A stretch of DNA of 64,000 nucleotides, taken from the NCBI GenBank assembly GCA_020226215.1, contig CM035232.1, forward strand, positions 21,111,276 through 21,175,275. The letters are read 5' to 3'. Position numbers and translations under genes: made by a program. The notes under the pieces are model-generated. The model ran no database searches, was not told where the DNA came from, and worked only from the letters and a program-made list of their open reading frames with translations. This DNA is from Sindora glabra. Taxonomy: Eukaryota > Streptophyta > Magnoliopsida > Fabales > Fabaceae. How positions within the stretch are numbered: the stretch's first letter is position 1; every line of letters begins with the position of its first letter. This document shows, piece after piece, positions 11,000 through 22,076 of this stretch.

Positions 11000-13231
11000 T
11001 TATTGGTTAGAAGTTCTCTTGTGTGCAGTATTTTTCAGGTTTGCAATTGCTAATTTCGTAGATTTAATGCTCCTAGGTGTGACTAGCCTCTAATGTTTCT
11101 GTGGAATTATTCTTAGATCTTAGAGAGAAAGCTATATTAATGACATCCCTTCTCTGAATGTGTCAATGAAGATATTGAAGAACATGTTACAATTCTTGCC
11201 TTTCTTGAAGACAAAAAAATATCTAGTTTCAGCCATGGCTCCAATGTTGGTCCACTCTGTTCATCTCGAAAAATAGTTAGTGACTTGTTGGTTCCCAATC
11301 ATTTGCAATGGGATAGTGGAAAACTACATTGATTATATACACCATCTGTTGCTGAAATCAGTAGTCTCCATGGGGTTCATCAGGACGGTCCAGATCAATT
11401 ATATTAGGCAAGCTCCACTTTTGCTATTATTTATGTTATATTTTTTTGGTGTGATATATATATATATATATTAAATTGTTCTGATTTCAGTTATATTATC
11501 GGTTTGAACTGCGATAGGCTACATTAAAGTCGTGAGGGTCATGCATTGATGATTCTTTGGGAAAACTTCTGATTTAAACCTCAGCAAAAAGGTATTGATT
11601 CTAGGAATTCCTTATCTCATCTATTAATGTGAATATGCTACTTTCAAAGGAAAGGTTGGGGCATTGCAATCATAGTATATTCACTTTTCTATTGATACTT
11701 AGCCTTTTAGAGTGAAAGACTTTCAAAAAATTACCTTGAGATACTCAGCTTTTGTGATGATCGTGTGGCTTATCGAGGTGTGGAATTTCCATCGGAAGCT
11801 ATGAGTGTTGTTGGTGACCAACCTTTTTCTTGTGGGGGAGAGCAGATATCTCTTCAAAGTGAGTGATATTTAGATTTACATCTTCCGCAATAGACAGTGA
11901 CTCATTACTTTCCCATAAGGATAGAGAAGTGTATTTCAAATATAGAAGATCTGCCTTCTTTGTTCAAAATTGCATTGTTGGTCATGGTTTTTGCTCTCTG
12001 TTAGGTCTCGGATGGAGAGCAAATGAATTGTGGGGAAGTGGTCGACAGATGCATAGTTTTCTCTCAAGCTCTTCTGCATTCTTGCGGTTGCTGCTCCTTG
12101 AAGCGATCAATGGGTATGCTTCCTTTCTTTTCGCTTTTGAGGTTGAAGACAACAAGTGCGTTCAAAATTGTTTCTTAATCATACTTTGAAGGTATTATAT
12201 AATGCAAAATGTTTCACTTTAATATATTTGTTTTGTTATTGCTTAATTATCGTTGTTTATTTCTTCTTCCTCTGCAGGTAGTGCATCTGAATGCAGTTTT
12301 GTCTTGTGTAAGCTCCGAACAACGAAGGTTAGCTCTGAACATAAATGTTATCTTCGTTTCTCTCTCACGAAAATATAAGCTCTCTTATATGTATATTAGC
12401 TCCCATTCTCCGATACATGAAGTTTTGTTATTATAGACCTTCTAATTCTAATTGTTCTGTTATACAGTTTAGAAGCTACCCAAATGGCCATCTAATTTAC
12501 ATATAAAAAGTTTTTTGATTTATTGGGTGATGAGAAATGCAAAGATTCAATTGCTCTTGGAGGCTAATTTTCTGGTGAATGATTCTGATGGATAAACCAT
12601 ATAGGAATGTAAATAGTGCATGCAGATCTTGCTTTCTGTGCACAACTCTGAGATCAACAAAGAATTAGTTGCTCTTGGAAACCACGTGATGGATGAGCTT
12701 TGGACTTTGGTAATACACATATTATTTAGTGCTGCCTTGATTTATAGAATTTGGCTTCCATTCTTGGATACCCACTTGGGTAGTGCAGTATTGGTAAGGA
12801 ATGGCTCGTGAGTTTACGACAACTACAAATCCAATTGTTCCACAGGTATGAAGTTTTGATTCAATTGATTTTTTTCAATTTATACAATATTCATAACCAC
12901 TTATGTTTGTTTTTTCCTGTGGTGACAGTTTCCTTCTGGGAGCTTGGATCGGCCCATCAAATATTAGAAGTGTTATTATGATGATAAACCATATAGGAAT
13001 GTGAATAGTGCATGCAGATCTGGCCTTCTGTAATTACCTAGAGCATCCGGCTGCTGTATTTCCTAATTCAAACAGGCTACATGTTTTTGTAATTCCTAGA
13101 GCTTGATGTTATATTTGAGTTGTTAAAGTTTCAAAAACAAAATCTTAAGGCTATCTGGCCCAGACAATTTAATTTTTTAAATTAGCCTACAATTTTTGTT
13201 TGAATTAGGTTATGGTTCCGCGCCATCATAA
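11000..13231 (+). pseudogene. Exon-like scraps of unidentified gene(s)
   Basis: This stretch is clearly less AT-rich than its surroundings. Exon-like pieces include one near 11,990-12,110 with residues DGEQMNCGEVVDRCIVF, a piece after a good acceptor (tctgcag at about 12,277) reading VVHLNAVLSCVSSEQRR up to a possible donor, and a piece around 12,620-12,710 reading EINKELVALGNHVMDELW followed by gtaata. They are separated by stops and cannot be joined into one convincing frame. Near 11,270 a segment reads VSDLLVPNHLQWDSGKLH, faintly like a LINE reverse-transcriptase tail, but that is weak. I do not recognise the parent gene. Decayed or alternatively spliced host sequence is the best description. 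Confidence 0.35.
12587..13035 (+). repeat. Direct repeat of a ~58-bp exon-like word
   Basis: The segment at 12,587-12,645 containing taaaccatataggaatgt and gtgcatgcagatct recurs at 12,979-13,035 with few changes. A second related pair is ttgctcttgga at about 12,552 and 12,669. This indicates a local duplication within the host-gene remnant. Confidence 0.65.
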
Positions 13232-13452
13232 AATTTATAGTTATTGCCTTCATGACAAATTCTACAAAATTGTTCATGTAATTTTGCTTGAAGTTGTCAA
13301 ACTAAATGTTTTTCTGAGCTCAAGTCCTTGGTTATATTTTGGAAGGAAGAACTAATCATGTTTTTTTAATGTGCGTTCGGGACACTGGTACTTTTGCTTT
13401 GTTAATTATGGCCTGAAATACCAAATAGGACAACCTAACAAGTTAGTCAGTG
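13232..13452 (+). repeat. Duplicated host segment, copy 1 (empty MITE site)
   Basis: It aligns closely with 20,818-20,889 plus 21,540-21,690: shared words include ttctacaaaatt, gattttgcttgaagttg (here aattttgcttgaagttg), ggttatat, tggaaggaa and acttttgctttgtt. Copy 1 reads straight through gaagttgtcaaactaaatg, where copy 2 has a 650-bp insertion, so copy 1 shows the pre-insertion state. Confidence 0.8.
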
Positions 13453-13514
13453 GATCCATCAGTTCGAAGGAGTCACAACTGTAGTTTTTTATATTGCTAT
13501 TAGGGAGTATGATC

Positions 13515-13968
13515 TGTAAAAATATTTTAAATTATCATTAATTAAGTCTTTTATTTTATTTTATTTAATATGGGCTGAGTCTGGTCCTAAAATTATATTT
13601 TTAAGTCCAGTTTCTGTGATCACTTTTATAAACTAAAAATACCTGGTGGGCTAATGTATTCTGCAATAAGTGTAAACCTTTAACCAATTAAACTTTTAAT
13701 GGATGAATCCAGTAAGATTTTCTATTTAAATAAGTTAAGTCCCCCTAACTACTCTACGCTCTATTCATAACCAAAAATATTTTGTGAATCCTGATGTCTC
13801 ATGGGTTGCAAATTCGTAGAAAAGGTAGGGAAGATCAAACCTTTATTTATCAATTTATTCATATTTCATTATGAACAATATAAGTATGCTATTTAGTTTT
13901 TAAAATTATGTATTTTATATTCTTGATCTATATAAGTTTGTATTCTATTTGAATAATTTTTATTTATA
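13515..13968 (+). repeat. Copia 5' LTR (454 bp)
   Basis: It aligns along its whole length with the right LTR, including tctgtgatcacttttat, the phrase aagt(c/-)ccccctaac and ttgtgaatcct. It contains about 70 extra bases around 13,832-13,905 that the right LTR lacks, plus scattered substitutions. This much divergence between LTRs implies an old insertion or post-insertion rearrangement. Confidence 0.9.
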
Positions 13969-13970
13969 TG

Positions 13971-13983
13971 TGGTATCAAAGCC
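13971..13983 (+). other. Primer-binding site, tRNA-iMet type
   Basis: tggtatcaaagcc lies two bases after the 5' LTR. The usual copia site is tggtatcagagc; one base differs (G to A). Confidence 0.85.
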
Positions 13984-14117
13984 ACTTACAATAAATTAAG
14001 AATTATTAAGATACATATTTTTTATATGATATGTATTTTTTTTATGATTGATATCATCTATTTTTATGATTATTTTTATCAGATTATTAAAAATTATCAT
14101 ATGTACTTTTCTTTTAA

Positions 14118-14498
14118 TCTGATAATCTATATGTTTTTTTTTTTTGAATGATTTCTGGGCGTATTGAGAATGTCATTGGAAGTCATATATTCTTCTGCCA
14201 CTGTATGCGTTCTATAATTACGTTGCTATGTATATATATAATTTGTCATAAAAGATGAATTCCATTTTCTTGTCTCACTGTTTGTATGCAATTCACGAAT
14301 ATATATATGTTTTTTTTTATCTGATAATTTATATGTTTTTTTTTTAATGATTTCTGGGCGTATTGAGAATGTCATTGGAAGTCATATATTCTTCTGCACT
14401 GTATGTGTTCTATAATTACGTTGCTATGTATATATATAATTTGTCATAAAAGATGAATTCCATTTTCTTGTCTCACTGTTTGTATGCAATTCACGAAT
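14118..14498 (+). repeat. ~180-bp near-identical duplication in the copia leader
   Basis: Copies at 14,118-14,300 and 14,320-14,498 share atttctgggcgtattgagaa, tcatatattcttctgc, acgttgctatgtatatatat and gtatgcaattcacgaat with only a few differences. They are far more alike than the two LTRs, so this duplication is recent or was homogenised. Confidence 0.9.
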
Positions 14499-15160
14499 AA
14501 AAGTTCCTTTTTTTTTTCTTTCTTCTCTGTCCTGGAATTAAAAATCTACGCTATTATGTTTGTTATTGCTATTGACGTGTCATCATGCGTCTTTTCTGCC
14601 CAAGTCTTGCTATTGCAACTTTCCTGAAGATGCAAAACAAACATATGGCATTATATGCGTGACGCATGCCACGCAGTGCGCGTGGATGCACGCATCATTT
14701 TTTTATTTTATTTTTTTATATATTTTAGTTCTGATAAATAATTATTATATATTTATATTTCTTAAAATAACAATAATAATTCTGAAAAATTAACATTTTT
14801 TTCATATTTATATTAGTGTATTTCACTCTCCTAAAATTACAATCCTAAAATTTATACTCTCTTAAGGAAGTTAGGAGGAAATTAGGAAAAAAAAAAATTT
14901 TAATTTGTACCAAAATTGATTGAGATTGTGATATGATGCAATATGATTTTTCTTATCAATATTGATGCATATTATTAGGCATCTCTTAATGGACTGATCA
15001 TGTTTTATTTTAATTTATAGTTTTAGGCTTCACTTAAATATTTCGGTTCTTTTGGGAGACTTATGACTTAAAATAGATAATTATCACTAAAATAAAATTA
15101 TTTATTTTAATTTATAAGTCTTCAAATTATTAATAAATATTTACGAGATTACTTTTTTTT

Positions 15161-15310
15161 AGTTATTTCACATAATTACCTACCTAAATAGGGTAAGTAT
15201 GTATTGTAATTAACAATAAGCTTATTAATATTTTTAATTATTTCATATAATGACCTGCTTAAAGGGGGTTATTATATGATATAATTAAAAAATTAGTTTA
15301 TTGAAGTAAA
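15161..15310 (+). repeat. Leader sub-repeat, two diverged copies
   Basis: The segment agttatttcacataattacc...attaacaataagcttatta is followed directly by taattatttcatataatgacc...attaaaaaattagtttatt. The two ~75-bp units share order and spacing. The same sort of unit recurs in the relic at 5.3-8.2 kb, so leader repetition is a family trait. Confidence 0.5.
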
Positions 15311-15551
15311 ATATTATTTCTGAATTTATTTTATTATTATAAATTTTACTTACTCACAGGAGGTAATTTTGGAATAATAATATATTATCCTAGTTAGCTT
15401 CAAATTTAGGAGAGTCTTTTATAGACTACATTTTCTGCCCAAAAGAAAAAATGTAGTGATATTTCATATACTCCTAAATATAGTTATGAATAAATTTAAA
15501 ATACCCAGAACTAACATATTGCATCTCTGATTATTCTTTCATAGTCTTTTT

Positions 15552-16448
15552 GCAGTAAATAATAACACTACAACTATTGAATTGTTAAATGGTACAAATT
15601 ATAAGAGGTGGAAGCAAGATATAGAGTTTGCTCTTGGTATTATAGATTTTGATTTAGCTTTGCATGAGTCAGAACCGCCAGCACTCACTCCCAAAAGTAC
15701 TCAAAAGTAAAAGGATTACTATGCAAAATGGGAGAGATCTAATAGGCTCAGCCTCATTGCAATTAAGAGATCTGTACTTGAACATCTACTAGGTGAATTA
15801 GTAGATGCAACCAAGGCCAAAGAATTTATGAATGCTATAAGGCAAAGGTATCAAGTATCTAATAATGCTAAATCTAGATGCCTGATGAAGGAACTGATGA
15901 CTATGAAGTATGATAACACTGGTGGTGTAAGAGGGTTTATTATCAAGATGGTTCACCTTCAAACTCAATTAAAAAAATTAAAAATTGAATTGCTGGATAT
16001 CTTTCTTATCCCACATGCCTTGAATTCTTTACTTCCAAAATTCAATCAAATCAAGACAACCTATAATACCTTGAACACACCCTAGACCATTAATGAACTC
16101 ATCACTAAATGTGTTGCTAAGGAAGAAAAATTAAGGAAAGAAAAGAAAGAAATATGTTTTTTTGACCCAACCAAAATCCTTACCTCGCAAAAATCCAATC
16201 CACAAGAAAAAGAAACCTAAATCACATATTATAAGGAACAATTTTTCTAAATCTCAGGAGGCCTACATGCATGGTAATAATAATAATATCGGTCATAAAC
16301 CACAAATGGGAGGCCCTACAGGTTCCATTCATAAGAATGTAAAATGCTATTATTGTCATAAAAAAGGTCATAAGAGGAATGATTGTTATAGATTCAAGTC
16401 TTGGTTAAGAAAAAAAAAGGAAATGAGTATGGTAAACTCTTATCCTTA
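15552..16448 (+). pseudogene. gag: Copia gag (UBN2-type) pseudogene with zinc knuckle
   Basis: Gag forms the nucleocapsid of the element. The reading frame shows the typical N-terminal pattern IELLNGTNYKRWKQDIEFAL, then the gag helical region (KAKEFMNAIRQRYQVSNNAK, LMKELMTMKYDNTGGVRGF) and, after a frame change near 16,160, a CCHC zinc knuckle CYYCHKKGHKRNDC at about 16,348-16,389. In-frame stops occur at 15,708 (taa) and 16,083 (tag), with a frameshift between the helical and knuckle parts. No start codon is preserved at the expected place. The family assignment is confident; the gene is dead. Confidence 0.9.
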
Positions 16449-17860
16449 GCTTGCTTTGAATCAAATTTAGTTGATGTCCCTATAGATTCTTGGTGGTCTG
16501 ATAGTGATTCCACAACTTATGTTGCAATTACCTTGTAGGGGTTCGTAAGTAAGAGGAAACCAAGTGAGAAAGAGTCTAAGCTTAAAGTAGGAAATGATCT
16601 TGAAATTGTAATTGAATGCATAGGAGATGTTATTTTACATTTAGAAAACTTTGTTAAGATTACATTGAATAATGTCTTCTATGTTCCTAGTTTTAAACGT
16701 AATTTAATTTCAATTTCTCTTTTGGATAGGCTTGGATACAGGTTTTTTTTTTGAAATAAAAAAGTTAATATTTTATTACATTCTGAGTCCATTGGTTTTG
16801 GTGTTCTTGATAATGATTTATATAGGTTATTATTAGCTTCTGATAGTCCTTATGCTTCTTTAAATGTTAAAAATTTGGTTTCAAAAAGGCCTAGAATTAA
16901 GGAAATATCATCAGTCTTATGGCATAGGAGATTAGGACATATATCTAGGAAACGGGTGGGGAGGTCAATAAAAGAGAATATTCTTCCTTCTCTAAATTTT
17001 AATGATATGGACATATTTGTGAGCTATATTAGGGGCAAGTTAACTAAGATTGAAAAGAAGGGTGTTACTCGTAGTTTTGATCTTTTAGAGATAATTTATA
17101 CTTATATATCTGGACTATACTCTTCCACCATTTGTGGTTGTCATTATTTTGTTACATTCATTGATGACTTTTCTCGATATGGTTATCTTTATTTGATAAA
17201 AGAAAATTTTGTTGCATATTTTAATTTGGAGCTTCATCAAATGGACGTTAAAACAGCTTTTCTAAATGGTGAACTTATGGAAGATGTCTACATGAAACAA
17301 CCTAAAGATTATGAGATACTTGTAGAAAACCAAGAGTTGTATGCTTATTTATAGGAACGTTGATAACTTGGAAGTAATTGGGTATTCAAACTTAGATTTT
17401 ACTGGATGTTCCGATGATATGAAATCTACTTCAGGTTACATCTTCATGATGGCTGGAGGTGCTATATCCTGGAAAAGTGTTAAGCAAACATTGATAACTT
17501 CTTCCACCATGCAAGCAGAATTCGTTGCCTATTACGGTGCTGCTTCGCAAGCTATTTGGTTAAAAATTTTCATTTCAGGATTACAAATTGTTGATTCTAT
17601 TGCTAGACTACTGAAAATTTATTGTGACAATAGTGTTGTGATGTTCTTCACAAAAAATAATAAAAGTTCTAGTAGATCTAAGCATTTGGAGTTGAAATAG
17701 CTCAAAGTCAGAGATCTTGTGAAGAAAGGAGACATAATGATAAAACACATTCATATTGATGCTATGCCGGTAGATCTCATGACTAAAGGACTTAGACCTA
17801 CAATTTTTTAGCATGTTGAGAATATAGGAATTGTAGGTTCTTTTGATGTCTTTGGTTAGT
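16449..17860 (+). pseudogene. pol: Copia pol pseudogene: integrase start, RT scrap, RNase H
   Basis: Pol normally gives protease, integrase, reverse transcriptase and RNase H. A protease-like stretch is followed by the pre-integrase motif LWHRRLGHIS (about 16,914), where the usual CxxC is replaced by FVSY, so both zinc-binding cysteines are lost. The integrase core begins (FVTFIDDFSRYGYLY, first catalytic Asp) and stops. The sequence then jumps to the reverse-transcriptase piece MDVKTAFLNGEL (about 17,241) and jumps again, omitting the YVDD active site, to RNase H: STSGYIFMMAGGAISWKS (about 17,428), AEFVAY and CDNSVVMFFTKN. Several stops and a frameshift at about 17,350 add to these deletions. 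RNase H is the best-preserved part. Confidence 0.9.
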
Positions 17861-18498
17861 GGGACTTGTTTTTATTTTTATGACTATCTTTTATGTAATT
17901 TTTCATATGTTCCTTTTCTTATATCTTCACATATACTTATTGGTACATTGATTATGAATTTATGTTATCTTATTGATGTATGCATCATTTGATTATAATG
18001 TGCCAATATTGTTATAATTTTTTTTATGAGAGCTAAAACTTAGTGTTAGTCATTAGTTCCTAAGCTTAATTATTTGTCTCAAAATTGACACCATTTTAGA
18101 ATTTGTAAGACAATTTGGCTTTGTATATTGTCAGTTGATCTCTCGTGCTATGTGAATTTATTAGAGAAATTATTGAGGACTAATATGAAAGATAAGCATG
18201 ATTTGATCACAATTTTGATGCTATCTTTCATGCTACACTATCACATCACTGACTAAGTATGTATAGTTCATGATATTTTATAAGCATGAAAGGTCCTACA
18301 TTAATAAAGAATGTAACTGTCGCAATGATTCGATATTATTGGCTATATAGGCTTAGTCAAATTTTCAAGCATTTATCTCTAAGGTGGTGTATTTTTAAAA
18401 TTGCGACCACATGTATTTAAAAATTAATCCTCAGCCTAAGAGTCAATTTTCAAAATAAAATATTTTATAAAATAAATTAATTACAATTAATGTTGTCC
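17861..18498 (+). other. Copia 3' untranslated region
   Basis: Non-coding DNA between the end of pol and the polypurine tract. It is the segment best conserved in the relic at 9.5-10.6 kb, including the phrase gttagtcattagttcc and cacaattttgatgctat. Confidence 0.6.
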
Positions 18499-18509
18499 AA
18501 GTGGGAGAA
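18499..18509 (+). other. Polypurine tract
   Basis: aagtgggagaa sits directly before the 3' LTR, the place where plus-strand DNA synthesis starts in LTR retrotransposons. Confidence 0.8.
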
Positions 18510-18896
18510 TGTAAAAATATTTTAGACTACCATTAATTGAATTTTTTATTTTATTTTATTTTATTTAATATGAGCTAAGTCTAATCCTAGAATTATATTT
18601 TTAAGTCTAACTTCTGTGATCACTTTTATGGATTAAAAATATTTGGTGGGTTGATGTGTTCTGCACCAAGTGTAGATCTTTAACTAACTTGGCTTTTTAT
18701 GAGTGAGCCCAATCGAGTTTTCTATTTAAGTAGGTTAGGTCCCCCTAACCAATCTATGCTTTATTCATAACTACAAATACTTTGTGAATCCTAGTGCTCC
18801 ATCGACTACACATTCGTATAGAAAGCAAGGAAGGTTTGTATTTTATATTCTTGATATATGTAAATTTGTATCCTGTTTGAATAATTTTTACTTATA
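18510..18896 (+). repeat. Copia 3' LTR (387 bp)
   Basis: It starts tgtaaaaatattttagac and ends ttacttata, followed by target duplication TGATC. It is shorter than the 5' LTR by about 67 bases, chiefly one missing block. Confidence 0.9.
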
Positions 18897-18901
18897 TGAT
18901 C

Positions 18902-20817
18902 AGCCTGCCATTTAATCCATATAATAATGTGATGTGTAACGATATTTATTAGCTCTGTTTGGACTGAAAAAATAAGTTTATCATTTTGCTGTAATTTGCT
19001 GTGGGCTACTGTTTGTCCTATAAATTAGCACTTTTTAAGTAGGCAAAGCAGCCTATCTATCCATTCAAGCTTGCTGGCAAGAGCATATTAATAATGAAAT
19101 GAGTAAAGTTAAGAACGTATATTGTTCAATTTGGCCATCCAGGTATGATCAAACATTTTTTGAAGACGAAAACAAGAATGATTCAGACAAAAGAACCTTT
19201 CCAGTGGGTCCTGAAGCAACCGTGGCTTGAGGTTTTCTTTCATGCCCGTCCTGAAGTAACCACGGTTTGAGGTTTTCGTCAACAAAGAATAGGTAATCAG
19301 TTTATTGTATGGTTTTGCTTATGACATGAAGATGCAGTGTTTTTGGACGTTAGTGAAATGCATTGAATGTTTACAAATTAATTAAATAGTTATGTCCTTG
19401 CTTCAGGACGTTACTGAAACGCAATGGTTACTTTTGCCTCGCTATCTTTTTCTCAAGGACATACTCGTCTTTTTGGGGTTTTTTGCGTGATAAAAGAAAA
19501 CTACTACAGGTGCAGTGTAATGCTATCCTTCTTATCTCTCTTTCTATTTTTGCCGTTAGGTGATTATTTATAATATTTATTTAGTGTTGCTTTATTGGAT
19601 TATTTATAACATTTTTTAACAGCACTTCCACTTGAGTGCAAAATTTTCTGCATGTTACTGTGTCTTCGGGTGGGAAGCACTGCCTTATGCTTGAGGAGGA
19701 GTTTTTGTCTTCTTGTATATTAATTCTCTTGAGCTTTGTGAAGGTTTACTTTTGAATTTTGATTCTGCAATGGGGTTTTACTCATATTTTGATCTTTTTT
19801 GGCTTCAGTTCTCATTTGAGCATCAAATTGAATTTTGAATTTGTGCTTCAATTTTTAACTTTTTGCTCATTTATATCAAGGTGCTTTCAGGCCAAATTCA
19901 TATGGCTTCTTGGCGCTTGCTCTCCCTTTTTTTCTTTTTTCCTTTTTTTTTTCTGGGGTTTGAGGAGTGGACAATCTTTTGTCCTACTGTTTAGAGGTAA
20001 TTTCTAACTGGTTGTACTAGCCTTCTTACTTGCATTTTACATGGCTGATTTAACACTTCAACTAAGCTTTATATTTGAAGTCAGACTATTTTCTTATTGA
20101 TTTTGATTGATTTGTGTCTATTTGCTTTCATGTCAGAATGATCTTCTCACCATTTGTGTATATGGTCACGCTTTCATGATTTAACATTGCAGTGAAGCTT
20201 CACTTGCATTTGTTTGCATCTCACAATGATCTCCTCACTATTTAGGAAAAATGTTCTGCCAATAATTATCTGTGGTCCTTATCAACTAGTGGATTCTCAG
20301 AAATATCCTATGCAGTCCTGCTCCAATTCTGCTGAGATGCAAACAAATTCAGGATTAGCTCACGTTGGTCTTCACAGCCATGATACTATATCGATGGGGG
20401 TTGTTGATGAGGTCAGACTGTCGTAATAATATTGAGTCTGTCCCTATACACTAATGTCAATGCAAATTACCTTCTTTATGCGCCACAGGTGGGACAAGTT
20501 GCTGTTAGTGAATACCAACGGATCATTAGAAGTGAACATACAATTGAAATATGCTGGGCATCTCTTCTGATAATCAAGAGGAGGTTTCTAATTTTTACAT
20601 TTTAAATCAGAATTTTGATTAATATTAATTTTTGCTTTAAAATTTTATTTGGAAGATTGAAAACTAATTACACACATATATGGATTTTTCTTACCTATTT
20701 TTAGGGAATTGATTTTTTGGGTAGCCAATTTCCAAGGATGATTGGCTATTTCTATAGGCAGAGAAGACAGCAGTTAAGGAGGCTAAGATGAGTGCCAACT
20801 TAGGTAAATTATTTACA
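18902..20817 (+). pseudogene. Exon-like host sequence, unidentified
   Basis: This is host DNA interrupted by the copia element. It contains a T-rich, lower-AT stretch with a 30-bp direct repeat at 19,208-19,237 and 19,248-19,277 (gtcctgaag(c/t)aacc, then ttgaggtttt). A plausible exon around 20,252-20,412 encodes CGPYQLVDSQKYPMQSCSNS and GLHSHDTISMGVVDEV followed by a gt; after an acceptor (gccacag, ~20,489) comes VGQVAVSEYQRIIRSEHTIE. The two joined pieces read smoothly (…VVDEV|VGQVAVSEYQ…), which argues for genuine exons of an old gene, but no start, stop or further exon can be assigned. I do not recognise the product. Confidence 0.35.
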
Positions 20818-21690
20818 TTTATAGCTATTGTCTAAATGTCAACTTCTACAAAATTATTCATGTGATTTTGCTTGAAGTTGTTTGACTAAGGGGTTGTTTG
20901 GTTACCAGCTGTTTGGACAGCTTTTAGCTGTTTGACTACAAATTAGCTGTTTGGTAAGTAGCTGTTTTAAATAGCTTTTTTATTTTAAAAAGTTGAAAAC
21001 AGCCGAAATTGAAAACGCTGCAACTTGCAGCGTTTTCTTTCAGCTGCTCGGTTACTATTGCAACGAATGACGTAATTACCCTTGTGACTGCTGCGTTTTC
21101 CTGCATGGCATGACTGTTGCGTTTTCCTGCATGGCATCTTCCTGGGTTGCGTTTTGCGTGATTACCCTTAAGTAACGAATGACGTAATTTTTATTAATAA
21201 ATTTAATTAATGTAAAATTTATATTAATTTAATATTAAAAAATAGTTAATATATAATAAATTAAAATGACATATTATTTATAAAAAAATTTAATTTATTA
21301 AATATAAAATTTAAAATATTAAAATAAAAATATTTAAATAATTTATAAAATATATTCATACCCTTATATGTCATTTTACATACAAACAGCTAATCATAAA
21401 CAGCTGATTTTACCAAACATTTTTATTCAAACAGCTAATACAATCAACTGGTTAAATTAGCTAATACAATCAGCTATCAGCTAACAGCTAATTCAATCAG
21501 TTAACAGTTACAGCTATCAGCTGATTGCCAAACAAGGCCTAAATGTATTTCTAAAACAATCTTTGGTTATATTCTGGAAGGAAGGACTAATCATGCCTTT
21601 GTAATGTGCATTGGGACACTGTTACTTTTGCTTTGTTGATTATGACCTGAAACTTGCAATAGAACGACTTGACAAGTTGGTCTATACTAT
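20818..21690 (+). repeat. Duplicated host segment, copy 2 (carries a MITE)
   Basis: Paralogue of 13,232-13,452. Similarity ends abruptly at 20,889 and resumes at 21,540 on either side of the MITE. Confidence 0.8.
20890..21539. mobile_element. PIF/Harbinger (Tourist-like) MITE, 650 bp
   Basis: The left terminal repeat ggggttgtttggttaccagc and the right one (reverse complement ggccttgtttggcaatcagc) match at most positions. The element is flanked by 3-bp TAA at 20,887-20,889 and 21,540-21,542. The paralogous segment at 13,300 has a single ctaaatg, i.e. the empty site. The interior has many cagct/agctg words giving extended subterminal foldback. No transposase is encoded; movement would depend on a PIF-type transposase elsewhere. 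Confidence 0.9.
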
Positions 21691-22076
21691 TTTTCACAGT
21701 CCTGTTAGAGAAAATAAGAAAGGGGTAAATCTATGTGATTATGAAATTGGATGATGTTATCTGTTTTGTATTTGTTGTTAATGCTTATCTTAGGTAGGAT
21801 TTACTGAATAATAATGCATGCCGGCATTTGAGGAGGTTCTAATGAAGGTTTGTGTGAATCTAATCTGTTGTATTAACACAATATAATAATCCTATACGAA
21901 TACGAAACCATTACATGAATTTGATTTAATATATTAATCAATTTAAGAATTTATATTAAATTTTTAAAATATTATTTAAAAATAGTTAATAATGAAAATT
22001 ATCTAATAAATCAAATGACTAAATTCGAGCAACACAATCTATAACCCCTATAACAAGTTCGACAACGAAGCTTCCG

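Larger units (their letters stand above)
13515..18896 (+). mobile_element. Ty1/copia LTR retrotransposon, complete ends, defective coding region
   Basis: Direct LTRs at 13,515-13,968 and 18,510-18,896 start tgtaaaaatatttta and end in ...ttata, an uncommon TG...TA pair. A 5-bp target duplication TGATC lies at 13,510-13,514 and 18,897-18,901. A primer site complementary to the tRNA-iMet 3' end follows the left LTR and a purine tract precedes the right LTR. The order gag, integrase, reverse transcriptase, RNase H fits Ty1/copia. The length (~5.4 kb) is normal, but about 1.6 kb is leader and pol is internally deleted, so it cannot move by itself. Confidence 0.9.

Noticed and set aside
11863..12189. 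108-residue plus-strand frame
   Set aside because: It crosses apparent splice sites, and a different frame of the same DNA looks more protein-like.
17608..17814. Minus-strand frame opposite copia RNase H
   Set aside because: Shadow of the real RNase H frame on the plus strand.
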